From the NCBI GenBank assembly GCA_964407665.1, contig CAYOWK010000052.1:1-27073 (forward strand): a stretch of DNA of 27,073 nucleotides, read 5' to 3'. Shown here in pieces: positions 1-7,215 of this stretch (position 1 is the first letter of the stretch; each line of letters opens with the position of its first letter). A program made the translations under genes and the position numbers. The notes below the pieces were generated by a model, which saw only the letters and a program-made list of their open reading frames with translations, searched no databases and was not told the DNA's origin. This stretch comes from CAYOWK01 sp964407665. Its GTDB lineage: Bacteria; Pseudomonadota; Alphaproteobacteria; Caulobacterales; Hyphomonadaceae.

Positions 1-14
1 CGCAAGCTGGCAGC

Positions 15-43
15 TTATACAAGAAGGCGCGTTTCCACGCGCC
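15..43 (-). terminator. candidate intrinsic terminator
   Basis: A perfect 7-bp stem (GGCGCGT at 26-32 with ACGCGCC at 37-43) closes a four-base loop. On the minus strand it is followed by the T-rich stretch TTCTTGTATAA. It could end transcription of the minus-strand esterase gene whose stop codon is at 369, although the distance is large. The T tract is interrupted, so the assignment is tentative. Confidence 0.35.
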
Positions 44-164
44 CCGGCCTCCCATGCCTGAAAGGGCAAAACGGGAGGGGAGCTACAGCATCACGGACGG
101 TGAAAGCCGGTCCGAATGGAACAGCGTGTCCACAACGGAAGACACCCACCAAAGCCAAAGCAGT

Positions 165-213
165 CCTCATGGTGAGCAGGCGTGCAAAGCACGCCGTCCG
201 TCGAACCACGAGG
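165..213 (+). repeat. REP-like palindromic element, copy 1
   Basis: Outer arms CCTCATGGT and ACCACGAGG enclose a central hairpin, GGCGTGC (179-185) with GCACGCC (189-195) around an AAA loop. The right flank CGTCCGTCGAACCACGAGG recurs exactly, in reverse complement, in copy 2 at 292-310. Constant flanks around a variable but still paired stem are typical of intergenic REP/BIME elements. Confidence 0.7.
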
Positions 214-291
214 ACGGCGCTCACAGGACGAAGGTTCACTCTGCCAACAGAGCCGGGCGACACATTCAACGATCAGCCAGCGCCCGACGCG

Positions 292-338
292 CCTCGTGGT
301 TCGACGGACGCCGCCTGCGGCGGCTGCTCACCACGAGG
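292..338 (-). repeat. REP-like palindromic element, copy 2, inverted
   Basis: Read on the minus strand, this copy has the same left flank as copy 1 (CCTCGTGGTGAGCAG, one base different) and the same 19-base right flank. The central stem differs in sequence (GCCGCC with GGCGGC around TGC) but pairs equally well. With copy 1 it forms a head-to-head pair about 80 bases apart, downstream of the esterase gene. Confidence 0.7.
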
Positions 339-368
339 CGCTCACAAGCCGATCGCCACCGAGCCCAA

Positions 369-1433
369 TCACCCCGCAGAGGCCTTGATCTTGCCGCCCT
401 TCGCACGTGTCATCAGGCGCACAACTTCCGCCGTCACATTCGGCTCCCAGCCTTCCGTGTGGCCCTTGTCCAGACGCACGACGTCCGCAACCACGCGGCC
501 ATCCCGGCAGCCCTCGAATACAAACGCCTCAGCCGTGCCGCCGCGCGCCTTGCGGCCCCAGCTCAGCGTCGGCGGATTCTGGCGGCTGGAGTCGTAGACA
601 TAGCCAGCCTTCGTATCGACGATGTCCGGCATGCGGCGGCGCGAGGTGCAGCCAAACTTGTCGGCCCAGGTCGACGTCTCCAGCAGCCGCGCAGTCTCGT
701 GCTCGCCCAGGATGTTGATGTGCGAGAAATCACACGCCGGGTCCGGAGCGCCTGCGGTGGCCGACGCGGGCCGCGTTGGCGAGGGCACGACATCCGGCGA
801 CGGGGTCTGCGACTGCGGCGCGGGACCGAAACCCGTCGGGCCAAATCCGGCGCTGCCGCCGATGCGTCCGCCCGAAATCGAGAGGAAGCCGTCCACCTTG
901 TCCTTGAAGTAGTCCGTGCAGACGAGGCGGCGCGACGTCATCGATCCCTGGCTATGCCCGGCCAGCCAGAACGCCTTGACGTTCTTGCGACCAACCTGAT
1001 CCAGCGTCGTCTCGATGATGCGCTGGAGGTAGACGTCATCCGCCTCGGCGGTCCAGCGCTGCGGCGGCGCGTTGGGCGTGATCACCACCAGCCGCTGCGC
1101 GTCCACATGATCGGCAATCGGGAAGTAGTGACGCTGCCAGTTCCCGAAGGAGCCGCCGCCATGCAGGCTCAGCACGACGGTGACGTCCTCATCCGGCTTC
1201 AGGTCGCAGGGATAGTCCACAAAATACCGGCGGCCGGACTCGGCGTCGACAACCGGGCCCTGCTCGGTCACCAGCCGGCCGCAGTCTTCACCCTCCGGGC
1301 ACCGCAGAACCGGCGGCTGGTTGCAAGGCGCACTGCCGAGCCGCACGGGCTCCTTCGGTGCGCTGGCGCAGCTCGCCGCCAGCAGAGCCGCCGCCACAAA
1401 TGGTATCAGCTTCAGAGAGTGCTGCAGTCTCAT
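369..1433 (-). CDS. LpqC/PHB-depolymerase-like esterase lipoprotein
   Basis: A 354-residue alpha/beta hydrolase, probably a lipid-anchored periplasmic or outer-membrane esterase. The N-terminus is a lipoprotein signal ending LLAASC, with Cys22 as the likely lipidated residue. The oxyanion-hole motif HGGG is at about 91-94 and the nucleophile elbow GHSQG at 159-163 (Ser161). A late His in the segment DKGHTEGWEP fits the catalytic triad. This arrangement is seen in the polyhydroxybutyrate depolymerase/LpqC/feruloyl-esterase group; the true substrate cannot be read from sequence. A Pro/Ser/Ala-rich insertion of about 40 residues lies between the nucleophile and the acid. The start at 1433 is chosen because it begins exactly at the signal peptide; an in-frame upstream extension to 1586 has no signal-like sequence. 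The gene is divergent from the extensin-like gene, with about 100 bases between start codons for both promoters. Confidence 0.8.
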   Translation of the reverse strand: MRLQHSLKLIPFVAAALLAASCASAPKEPVRLGSAPCNQPPVLRCPEGEDCGRLVTEQGPVVDAESGRRYFVDYPCDLKPDEDVTVVLSLHGGGSFGNWQRHYFPIADHVDAQRLVVITPNAPPQRWTAEADDVYLQRIIETTLDQVGRKNVKAFWLAGHSQGSMTSRRLVCTDYFKDKVDGFLSISGGRIGGSAGFGPTGFGPAPQSQTPSPDVVPSPTRPASATAGAPDPACDFSHINILGEHETARLLETSTWADKFGCTSRRRMPDIVDTKAGYVYDSSRQNPPTLSWGRKARGGTAEAFVFEGCRDGRVVADVVRLDKGHTEGWEPNVTAEVVRLMTRAKGGKIKASAG

Positions 1434-1536
1434 CGTCGTAACCCCGGAATCGTTGTGCGGCCGTTCATCGACCGTCGAGTTGGACGGTATCTTGCCCCTC
1501 TGCTGCGTCAATCCGGCCCGGCAACGGCCTCGCTCC

Positions 1537-2265
1537 ATGCGCGTTGTGTGGGCAATGGGCTTCAACAGACACGTCCGCGACCTCATCTACATGGCCGCGA
1601 TCACGCTGGTGATGGTCGGCGCAGCCTGGTGGGCGGTCGACCGCTTCGTTCCCCCGCAGGACAACCCGTTCAAGCCCCTCGATCTCACCCTCCCACCCGG
1701 CCTCACGACCGCTTCAAAACTGCGTGCACTGAAGGACGACTCCGGTCTCTGCCGGCAATTGCTCTCCGATGCGGGCGTCGAATTCACGGATGTGGATCGC
1801 AAGGTCAGGGAACCGTCGTGCACCCTCGATGGCACGCTGACCCTCGACCGGTCGCTGACGCCCTACTCCGAGACGCTCACCATGTCGTGCCCGCTCGCGG
1901 CGGCGCTCTACATGTGGGAGCGCCACTCCGTGATCGCCGCCGCCGAAGCCGAACTGGGCGCCCCGCCTTCGCGCATCGACACCCTCGGCACCTATTCCTG
2001 CCGCAAGGTGCGCGGGGGCCGAACGGGAAACTGGAGCCAGCACGCCGCCGCCAACGCCGTCGACATCGCAGGGTTCAGATTCGAGGATGGCCGGCGCATC
2101 TCCCTGGTGGGTGATTTTGGCAAGGCAACACCGGAGGGCCGGTTCCTCGAGCGCATCCGCAAGGAAAGCTGCAGCCTGTTCTCCACCACGCTCGGGCCCG
2201 ACTACAACGCCCTGCACCGCGACCACTTCCACCTCGACATGGGCGGCTACTCCATCTGTTCGTGA
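1537..2265 (+). CDS. extensin-like C-terminal domain protein
   Basis: A 242-residue protein with one N-terminal membrane segment (about residues 16-34) and a C-terminal domain of the Extensin_C family. Supporting motifs are the spaced cysteines (GLCRQLL, PSCTLDG, MSCPLA, YSCRKVRGG, ESCSLF), the SQHAAANAVDIAGF block and the terminal HRDHFHLDMG. The His/Asp pattern resembles D-Ala-D-Ala carboxypeptidase-like (M15-type) folds, so a cell-wall role in the periplasm is plausible but unproven for the family. The start at 1537 is preferred over 1555 because it lies just before the membrane segment; neither has a strong Shine-Dalgarno sequence. The frame stays open upstream to 1321, but that part has no family similarity and overlaps the promoter of the divergent esterase. 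Confidence 0.8.
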   Translation: MRVVWAMGFNRHVRDLIYMAAITLVMVGAAWWAVDRFVPPQDNPFKPLDLTLPPGLTTASKLRALKDDSGLCRQLLSDAGVEFTDVDRKVREPSCTLDGTLTLDRSLTPYSETLTMSCPLAAALYMWERHSVIAAAEAELGAPPSRIDTLGTYSCRKVRGGRTGNWSQHAAANAVDIAGFRFEDGRRISLVGDFGKATPEGRFLERIRKESCSLFSTTLGPDYNALHRDHFHLDMGGYSICS

Positions 2266-2334
2266 TCCCGCGTGCTGGAACCTGCTCCGATTCCCCCCGT
2301 TCCGCTGCCTACCTGCTTCAAGCGGAGGGAATGC

Positions 2335-2751
2335 GTGCGTCTCAGCAATCTGGCCCTGACTCTGGCCATCGTCGCGACCCTGTCCGCCTGCAGCTCGACA
2401 GTGTTTGTACCGCCGGCGGCTCCGGCCTGGTCGGTCAACGCCGTCGCCACCCTCAAGCCAGGCGGCGGTTACACCGTCCGGACGGTCACGCTCTCACCAG
2501 AGGACTGTTTCGTCGCCAGCGATGTCGCCGCCGCCCGCTCTGCGCTGCCGCAGACCATAGAGCTTCGCATCACCCTGACGCGTAACGGGGGCCGGTGCCG
2601 TCTGCACGCGACTGATGTCGGACACACCTTCGAGGGCGCCGCCGCGAACGACACTGACAGCCAGGTCGAGATCGTGCTTTTCGCCGACGGCGAAGAGAAA
2701 GGCCGCTCGATTGTGCCTCTTGTCCCGCCACGCCAGCTCGACAGGATCTGA
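2335..2751 (+). CDS. small lipoprotein of unknown function
   Basis: A 138-residue predicted lipoprotein. A GTG start at 2335 is chosen because the strong ribosome-binding site GGAGGGA (2324-2330) lies just before it. The protein then begins directly with a lipoprotein signal ending in the lipobox LSAC (Cys19). An ATG-like start at 2272 would add 21 Pro-rich residues ahead of the signal and is unlikely. The mature part of about 120 residues has two Cys residues (contexts EDCFVAS and GRCRLHA) that could form a disulfide, and an acidic beta-rich C-terminal half. I recognise no domain. It lies 69 bases after the extensin-like gene and 41 before the thioesterase, so co-transcription is likely. Confidence 0.7.
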   Translation: MRLSNLALTLAIVATLSACSSTVFVPPAAPAWSVNAVATLKPGGGYTVRTVTLSPEDCFVASDVAAARSALPQTIELRITLTRNGGRCRLHATDVGHTFEGAAANDTDSQVEIVLFADGEEKGRSIVPLVPPRQLDRI

Positions 2752-2792
2752 TCCCGCTTGCCCCGGCGCCTGCGTTTGGGACACAAGGCGGA

Positions 2793-3209
2793 ATGCTCCT
2801 GTCTCATCCCCACTTCGCCGGCCTGGCCGCCTTCCCGCTGCACATCCAGATGGGGCTGGACTACCACGCCGCTGCAGATGGCCGCTCACACGTTTCCTTT
2901 GTGGTGACGCCGGATATGCTGACGCCCGCCCCTGCACTCCATGCGGGCTATCTCTATTCCGCCAGCGATCTCGCCTCCTACGTCGCCCTGCTCAGCCTTC
3001 TCACGCATCAGGAAAGCGCAGTGACCCACGACCTGCACGTCTCGGTCATGAGCTCCGCCAGAGCCGGCGATCGCGTCGATGTTCGGGCAGAGGTCATCCG
3101 GCGCGGCCGCACGCTTGCCTTCATGGATGTCCGCGCCAGCAGCGGCGACCGGTTGCTATCGACGGCGCGCGTCACCAAATCGATGATGGGGCCAGCACGG
3201 GAACCATGA
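2793..3209 (+). CDS. hot-dog fold thioesterase (PaaI/4HBT-like)
   Basis: A 138-residue single hot-dog domain, as expected for PaaI-type acyl-CoA thioesterases. Visible marks are the central helix region HAGYLYSASDLASYVALLS (about 50-68), the segment THDLHVSVMSSARAGDRVDVRAEV, which fits a hot-dog strand pair, and a terminal strand with LLSTARVTKSMM. It has no signal peptide and should be cytoplasmic, hydrolysing an acyl-CoA thioester; the acyl group is unknown. The stop codon overlaps the start of the next gene (ATGA at 3206-3209), which argues for one operon and translational coupling. Confidence 0.75.
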   Translation: MLLSHPHFAGLAAFPLHIQMGLDYHAAADGRSHVSFVVTPDMLTPAPALHAGYLYSASDLASYVALLSLLTHQESAVTHDLHVSVMSSARAGDRVDVRAEVIRRGRTLAFMDVRASSGDRLLSTARVTKSMMGPAREP

Positions 3210-3772
3210 TGGGCACGCGCGCGCTCGCCTCGGCAGCTTTTGCCCTCGCCCTGTCCCCGGGCGCGCTGGCGCAGGCATTCGAGCCGCCCCCCTTCGACGC
3301 CCTCGACGTGCAGCGCCAGCAGAGCGAACAGCAGCAGCTCGACGCGCTCGAAAAACAGAAACAGGACGAACTCTTCCGCGCGACGCCTGACCCGTTCGAA
3401 GCCAGCCGCTCCGCCCTGCGCCGGATGGAGCTCGAAAGCCAGCAGGACGCCGTCCGTCTGCGCGGCGCCCTCGAACGCGACGCAGACAGGCGCGAACAGA
3501 CCACGCGCGAATGGACCCTCCCCAACCGCCGCATCGCAGCCTCCAGCGTCCTCGTCGTCCAGCAGCCTGCGCAGTACGGCATGCCCCCCGCCCCGAAGGG
3601 GCAATACTATGCCCGCGTCGAAGGCCGCTTCGTCCTCGTGGACGCAACCTCCGAGATGGTCGTGAAGGTCCTGCCCGTTCAGCCGGCCGATCCCGTCGCC
3701 GACATGCCCCTGCAGCCGCTGGCTCCGCCATCTCCGCCCGTCCCGCAGGCGTCGCCGGGCTCTCGGCGCTAA
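3206..3772 (+). CDS. exported coiled-coil protein, function unknown
   Basis: A 188-residue protein with an N-terminal signal peptide ending in LSPGALAQA. A Gln/Glu/Lys-rich, strongly helical stretch follows (about residues 30-110: repeated QQQ, EKQKQDE and RRMELE segments), likely a coiled coil. The C-terminal half carries a short globular part (YYARVEGRFVLVDATSEMVVKVLP) and a Pro-rich tail. The YYARVEGRFVLVD segment resembles short RcnB-like or SH3-like envelope modules, but the match is too short to name a family. The start ATG overlaps the thioesterase stop codon. This frame remains open far upstream, but the upstream part overlaps the thioesterase gene and is not coding. Confidence 0.65.
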   Translation: MMGTRALASAAFALALSPGALAQAFEPPPFDALDVQRQQSEQQQLDALEKQKQDELFRATPDPFEASRSALRRMELESQQDAVRLRGALERDADRREQTTREWTLPNRRIAASSVLVVQQPAQYGMPPAPKGQYYARVEGRFVLVDATSEMVVKVLPVQPADPVADMPLQPLAPPSPPVPQASPGSRR

Positions 3773-3787
3773 ATCGCAGCAACCCAC

Positions 3788-3816
3788 TTGTCATCGGCGC
3801 AATCGGCGCCCAATCT
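3788..3816 (+). promoter_or_regulatory. candidate sigma70-type promoter of the 25-codon gene
   Basis: TTGTCA at 3788-3793 is followed, after exactly 17 bases, by CAATCT at 3811-3816. Transcription would begin near 3823, giving a leader of about 30 bases before the ATG at 3852. The hexamers are imperfect, but spacing and position fit a compact, independently transcribed unit. Confidence 0.45.
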
Positions 3817-3835
3817 CTTTTGATCGTCAGCAAGC

Positions 3836-3851
3836 GAAAGGAGGTGATCCA
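3836..3851 (+). promoter_or_regulatory. maximal Shine-Dalgarno sequence
   Basis: GAAAGGAGGTGATCCA is the exact complement of the conserved bacterial 16S rRNA 3' tail (TGGATCACCTCCTTTC) over 16 bases. The GGAGG core ends 7 bases before the ATG at 3852, which is ideal spacing. Ordinary genes here match the tail over 4-7 bases. Confidence 0.85.
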
Positions 3852-3929
3852 ATGTCAGTCACTATGAGCCAGGGCGCAGCCCTGCGGACGGACGCGGTTG
3901 TTGGAGCAGCCTTCATCAATCACGCCTGA
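3852..3929 (+). CDS. 25-residue small protein or leader peptide
   Basis: A 25-codon reading frame starts 7 bases after an exceptionally long anti-16S match. Its sequence begins MSVTMSQGAALRTD and ends AAFINHA. It has no membrane segment or signal peptide. The unit stands alone: a promoter-like sequence lies 36 bases upstream, a small GC hairpin lies 12 bases after the stop codon (GCCGGG 3942-3947 with CCCGGC 3953-3958), and a strong terminator follows at 3971-4004. The compact promoter-to-terminator layout suggests an abundant short transcript of about 180 bases. It may encode a functional microprotein, or be a regulatory RNA that sequesters or reports on ribosomes. I do not recognise a named family. 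Confidence 0.6.
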   Translation: MSVTMSQGAALRTDAVVGAAFINHA

Positions 3930-3970
3930 CGCGTGGCTTTCGCCGGGGTTCGCCCGGCTCAAACATGACG

Positions 3971-4004
3971 GAAGGGGTCGCGGAACAGGTCCGCGGCCCC
4001 TTTT
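3971..4004 (+). terminator. strong intrinsic terminator
   Basis: GGGGTCGCGGA (3974-3984) pairs with TCCGCGGCCCC (3990-4000), with one G-U wobble, around a five-base loop. TTTT follows at 4001-4004. It ends the transcript that contains the 25-codon gene. Confidence 0.8.
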
Positions 4005-4076
4005 GTCTGTCTGGGTCCCGCCTCGATCCGGAACATCTTCCTCCGGGATGTGTTTTCTCCCCGAATGGAGATGACA

Positions 4077-4298
4077 ATGAACGGCATCCTTCTCGCTCTG
4101 GCCTGCTTCGGCGCCTTCGCAGCCATCCTCGCAAGCGAACCCTCCTCCGAGCCGCCGGCTCCCCGGTTGGATGTGGCCTTGCTGACCAGCCAGGCCGCCC
4201 TCCACCCCCGCGACCCCGGCTCGATGACCGCCACCCGCAGCTCCGACCCCGAAACCGGCGAGATCACCGAAATCTCGGTCATCGCCTTCCGCGACTGA
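4077..4298 (+). CDS. short exported protein, function unknown
   Basis: A 73-residue protein with an N-terminal hydrophobic segment (NGILLALACFGAFAAILA), which is a signal peptide or membrane anchor. A polar, Pro-rich remainder follows. The ATG at 4077 is chosen over the in-frame starts at 4050, 4065 and 4071 because GGAG at 4067-4070 sits 6 bases before it and the hydrophobic segment begins immediately. The C-terminus contains the run DPETGEITEISVIAFRD, a beta-like acidic tail. I recognise no domain. It stands between the terminated 25-codon unit and the unknown-family gene at 4407. Confidence 0.5.
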   Translation: MNGILLALACFGAFAAILASEPSSEPPAPRLDVALLTSQAALHPRDPGSMTATRSSDPETGEITEISVIAFRD

Positions 4299-4339
4299 GG
4301 AGGCGCCCGCCCCCCACCAGATTGCCCACCGCCTCAATA

Positions 4340-4355
4340 CCGTCTAGACAGACTG
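4340..4355 (+). promoter_or_regulatory. 16-bp dyad upstream of the first paralog
   Basis: CCGTCTAGACAGACTG lies 51 bases before the ATG at 4407. It is an imperfect dyad (CAGTC N6 GACGG on the opposite strand). A closely similar sequence (9619-9634) lies 48 bases before the first gene of the operon that contains the second paralog. It is probably an operator or activator site; the regulator is not known. Confidence 0.45.
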
Positions 4356-4406
4356 CTAAACGCTTCATCACGAAAGTGCGGTCGAAGACGGTTGAGGAGG
4401 AATTCC

Positions 4407-5462
4407 ATGGCTATGCGCTCCCTGAAAGCGAGCCTGCTGGTGCTTGCTATATGCGCAGCGCTTCAGCCCCTCGCTCATGCACAGACGACGCCGGCAAAGC
4501 TCGCACCGGGCTTCTCGACACCGCGCAACGCCATGGGCCAGCCGGACATATCCGGGGCCTGGAACAACGAATCCCTCACGCCCTACGAACGTCCCGCAGC
4601 CATGGGCGAGCGCAAGGTTCTCACGCCCCAGGAAGTCGCCCAGCGCGAAGCCGGAGCGGATGCGCGCTGGGCAGCCTCCAACGCACCGTCAGACCTTTCC
4701 AAGGGTTTCAACGACGGCCGCACTGGGGGCTACAACGCCTACTGGGTCGGCAACAACAACAAGGTCATGCGGGTTGGCGACGAGCCGCGCACCTCGCTCA
4801 TCACCTACCCAAGGAACGGACGCATCCCGCCCCGCAAGCCGGACGCGCCGCCAAAGCAGACCAGCACACTGCAAAACATCTTCTTCACCGCCGACATCGG
4901 CGATCTCGAATCCTACGAGACCCGCAGCGGCGTGGAACGCTGCCTGTTCTGGCCATCGCAGGCGGGCGCCGTGCTACGCGCCGCCGCCTACAACACCAAC
5001 TACCAGATCAGCCAGGGCACCGAAGCCGTCGTAATCACGGCCGAGACGATCCACGATGCACGCATCGTGCGTCTCAACGCCCAGCACAATCCGGCATCGG
5101 CGAAGACTCGTCCGTGGATGGGCGACAGCATCGGCTGGTACGAAGGCGACACGCTGGTCGTCGAGACCATCAACTACCACCCCGAGCAGTACTTCCACTA
5201 TGCATCCGAGCAGCTGAAGGTCACCGAGCGCTTCACACGCGTCGCCGAAGATCGCCTGCTCTACCAGTTCCACGTCGAGGACCCGAAAGTGTGGGCCGAG
5301 CCTTGGGGCGGCGAGTACGAGTTCTCGCGCTCGGCGGGCGTCTATGAATATGCCTGCCATGAAGGCAACTACGCCATGGTCAATGGTCTGCGCATCGGCC
5401 GCATGCAGGATGCTGGCCTCATCCCGAAAGACCCGGAGACACGCACGCGCGGCGAGGAGTAG
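4407..5462 (+). CDS. exported protein, uncharacterised family, paralog 1
   Basis: A 351-residue protein with a signal peptide (cleavage likely after LAHA, residue 25), so periplasmic. I cannot name a function. The family shows a conserved Asn/Gly/Pro-rich N-terminal part (PRNAMGQPDISGAW, about 39-52) and a Cys in VERCLFW (about 179). Its most conserved block is about 228-260 (NPASAKTRPWMGDSIG, then YEGDTLVVETINYHP). The C-terminus carries EPWGGEYEF and a Cys/His in EYACHEGNY (about 314-322). Proteins with the GDSIG-x-x-EGDTLVV signature are common in sphingomonad- and acidobacteria-like genomes. The paralog at 6174-7205 is about the same length and shares all these blocks. The ATG at 4407 is preceded by GAGGAGGA; the in-frame TTG at 4392 is rejected. 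The dyad at 4340-4355 may control it. Confidence 0.75.
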   Translation: MAMRSLKASLLVLAICAALQPLAHAQTTPAKLAPGFSTPRNAMGQPDISGAWNNESLTPYERPAAMGERKVLTPQEVAQREAGADARWAASNAPSDLSKGFNDGRTGGYNAYWVGNNNKVMRVGDEPRTSLITYPRNGRIPPRKPDAPPKQTSTLQNIFFTADIGDLESYETRSGVERCLFWPSQAGAVLRAAAYNTNYQISQGTEAVVITAETIHDARIVRLNAQHNPASAKTRPWMGDSIGWYEGDTLVVETINYHPEQYFHYASEQLKVTERFTRVAEDRLLYQFHVEDPKVWAEPWGGEYEFSRSAGVYEYACHEGNYAMVNGLRIGRMQDAGLIPKDPETRTRGEE

Positions 5463-5507
5463 AACCCGGCGAAAGGGACAGAAACCGGTCCGCTTCGCCG
5501 CCACGCC

Positions 5508-5996
5508 CTATCTGCGATATTCGACCAGCTCGATCCGGTTCCCGAACGGGTCCGCGATGAAGGCGGTCGAGATCGGCAAGGTGACAGCCGCCGACGGCTG
5601 GGTGAGCACCTTGCCGCCTGCAGATTCCGTCCGCGCAACCACAGCCTTGATGTCGGCAACCTGCACGACCACGTGCGAAGCTGTCGTGATCGGCTCTTTC
5701 GACGTGATGACCGCGATACGCGCCGCCGGATTGGCAGCCGCCGCCTCGACCGTATCGCCCCAGTTGAGGAATATCTCGAAGAAGGTCGGCTGGTCGAGGC
5801 GGCGCACCTCCCGTACGCCGAGCACCTCGGCATAGAACGCCGCCGCTTTCTCGACACCCGCCTTGTCCGGCGCCGTCACCCTTGCATTCATCACGCGCGG
5901 AGCCAGATCCGCCATTGCCACAGGCGCGGGCCCGCTGTGCTGGCATGCCGCCGCCAGTCCAGCGCCAAGCGCCACAATCATTGTTCTCAGTTTCAC
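5508..5996 (-). CDS. VOC-family (glyoxalase-like) lipoprotein
   Basis: A 162-residue vicinal-oxygen-chelate protein with a probable lipoprotein signal (AAACQHSG, Cys18). The two beta-alpha-beta-beta-beta modules are visible as KAAAFYAEVLGVREVRRLDQPTF (first) and HVVVQVADIKAVVARTESAGG to FIADPFGNRIELVEYR (second). The latter ends in the DPFGNRIEL motif typical of glyoxalase/bleomycin-resistance proteins, whose Glu is a metal ligand. VOC enzymes are usually cytoplasmic, so an exported lipidated form is unusual. The GTG start at 5996 is chosen because GGGGAG lies 8 bases upstream; the internal ATG at 5981 would cut into the signal peptide. It is convergent with the gene ending at 5462 and is separated from the upstream operon by a strong terminator, so it is its own unit. 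Confidence 0.75.
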   Translation of the reverse strand: MKLRTMIVALGAGLAAACQHSGPAPVAMADLAPRVMNARVTAPDKAGVEKAAAFYAEVLGVREVRRLDQPTFFEIFLNWGDTVEAAAANPAARIAVITSKEPITTASHVVVQVADIKAVVARTESAGGKVLTQPSAAVTLPISTAFIADPFGNRIELVEYRR

Positions 5997-6050
5997 TGAT
6001 GCGTCTCCCCGGACGGGTCGTTCTGGCCAGCCGCCAGACGCATACCCGGC

Positions 6051-6083
6051 AAAAAATGGGCGCCGGCTCTATAACCGGCGCCC
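6051..6083 (-). terminator. strong intrinsic terminator of the PQQ dehydrogenase operon
   Basis: GGGCGCCGG (6058-6066) pairs perfectly with CCGGCGCCC (6075-6083). On the minus strand the stem is followed by A and six T (complement of 6051-6056). It lies about 90 bases after the stop codon at 6174 and ends the minus-strand operon before the VOC gene. Confidence 0.85.
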
Positions 6084-6173
6084 AGTCGCGAGCGACCGCT
6101 CGCAGTAAACGGGCTGCTCGCAGGGAAATGAGAGCGACAGCCCGCCGTCTTCCGTTTGCGCGCAGACGCGCCT

Positions 6174-7205
6174 CTATCGGGCAGCCCGCCGCTCCTGTTC
6201 GCGGGCGCCAGCCAGAATGCCGATCATTCCGTAGTTGCCTTCGTGGCAGGCGAATTCGTAGATGCCTTCCGAGGCCCAGAACTCGTACTCGCCGCCCCAG
6301 GGCTTCTCCCACACGACTGGATCCTCGATCGAGAACTGGTAGTGCAGCCGGTTATCGGCGACGCGCGTGAACCGCTCCGTCACCTTGAGGTTTTCGGACG
6401 CGCCGTAGAATTCCTGCGCGGGATGGTAGTTGATCGTCTCGACGACCAGCGTGTCGCCCTCATACCGGCCGATGGAATCGCCCATCCACGGGCGTGTCTT
6501 GGCCGACGACGGATTGTGCTGATCGCTGAGCCGGATGATCCGCGTGTCGTGGATCATCTCGACCTGGATCGCGACGGAATCCTTGCCCTGCACGAACCGG
6601 TAGTTGTTGTTGTAGAGCACGGGACGCAGCACCGGACCGGCCAGCGTCTGCATGAACATGCACCGCTCGGACAGTCCCCGCGTCTCGGGGCCGTCGCTGG
6701 TCCCTGCAGAATCGCTCTCATCGCTCGACTCGACACGCACAACGCGCGCAGGCGCTCCCTGCCGGCGCGGCGGCACGCGCCCATCCGGCGTCGTCAGGAA
6801 CGAACTGCGCGGCTCGCCCCTCACCCGCATCACCTGCGTGCCCGGATCGGTCCAGAAGCGGTTGTACCCGGCATTGGTGTTCTTGTCGGTCGGGGCGCCC
6901 GCATTGGGGTCGCTCGGCAGATCGCCCGCCCGGCGATAGGCTTCCGCCCCGCCCTGCACACGCGCCGCCTGCTCTTCCGTTAGCGCGAGCGCACCGAACT
7001 CCTTAGGCCGCTCCATCCGCGTCGTGGTGGCGTTGCTCCACACGCCGGCGAGGTCTGGCTGGCCGAGCGCATTGCGGGGCGCCGTGTACCCGTCATAGGC
7101 CGGCTTCGCATAGGCGTCGGCGGAGTAACTGTTGACCTGGGCAAAAGCCGCGCCCGGGAGGGCCGCCAGCGCGGCCAGCGATACAGACAGCAGTGCACGT
7201 TTCAT
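6174..7205 (-). CDS. exported protein, uncharacterised family, paralog 2
   Basis: A 343-residue periplasmic protein (signal peptide ends LPGAAFA, residue 22), paralogous to the product of 4407-5462. Shared blocks are PRNALGQPDLAGVW (about 43-56), SERCMF (about 179-184), NPSSAKTRPWMGDSIG (231-246), YEGDTLVVETINYHP, KVTERFTRVADNRL, KPWGGEYEF and EFACHEGNY. It differs from paralog 1 by an acidic, Ser-rich insert (about 158-178) and a shorter tail. The ATG at 7205 follows GGAGGGCGGG; the longer frame to 7244 would overlap the upstream gene. Its start lies 10 bases after the PQQ dehydrogenase stop codon, so the two are one operon and may act together in the periplasm, for example as accessory protein or substrate handler. 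That role is inference. Confidence 0.75.
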   Translation of the reverse strand: MKRALLSVSLAALAALPGAAFAQVNSYSADAYAKPAYDGYTAPRNALGQPDLAGVWSNATTTRMERPKEFGALALTEEQAARVQGGAEAYRRAGDLPSDPNAGAPTDKNTNAGYNRFWTDPGTQVMRVRGEPRSSFLTTPDGRVPPRRQGAPARVVRVESSDESDSAGTSDGPETRGLSERCMFMQTLAGPVLRPVLYNNNYRFVQGKDSVAIQVEMIHDTRIIRLSDQHNPSSAKTRPWMGDSIGRYEGDTLVVETINYHPAQEFYGASENLKVTERFTRVADNRLHYQFSIEDPVVWEKPWGGEYEFWASEGIYEFACHEGNYGMIGILAGAREQERRAAR

Positions 7206-7215
7206 CCCGCCCTCC

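Larger units (their letters stand above)
44..368. other. gene-free stretch holding a REP-like pair
   Basis: No reading frame here has a ribosome-binding site, a recognisable family or plausible composition. The stretch is dominated by the two hairpin repeats listed separately. Frames that stay open across it are by-products of high GC content. Confidence 0.6.

Noticed and set aside
54..2114. Very long plus-strand open frame (686 codons) opposite the esterase and across the extensin-like gene
   Set aside because: Arg/Ala/His-rich translation with no family motifs. It is antisense to the esterase and out of frame with the extensin-like gene, both of which have clear domains; high GC content keeps it open.
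3836..3851. Fragment of a 16S rRNA gene end in reverse orientation
   Set aside because: The match to the 16S tail stops abruptly at 16 bases and is placed with ideal spacing before an ATG, so a ribosome-binding site explains it better than an rRNA fragment.
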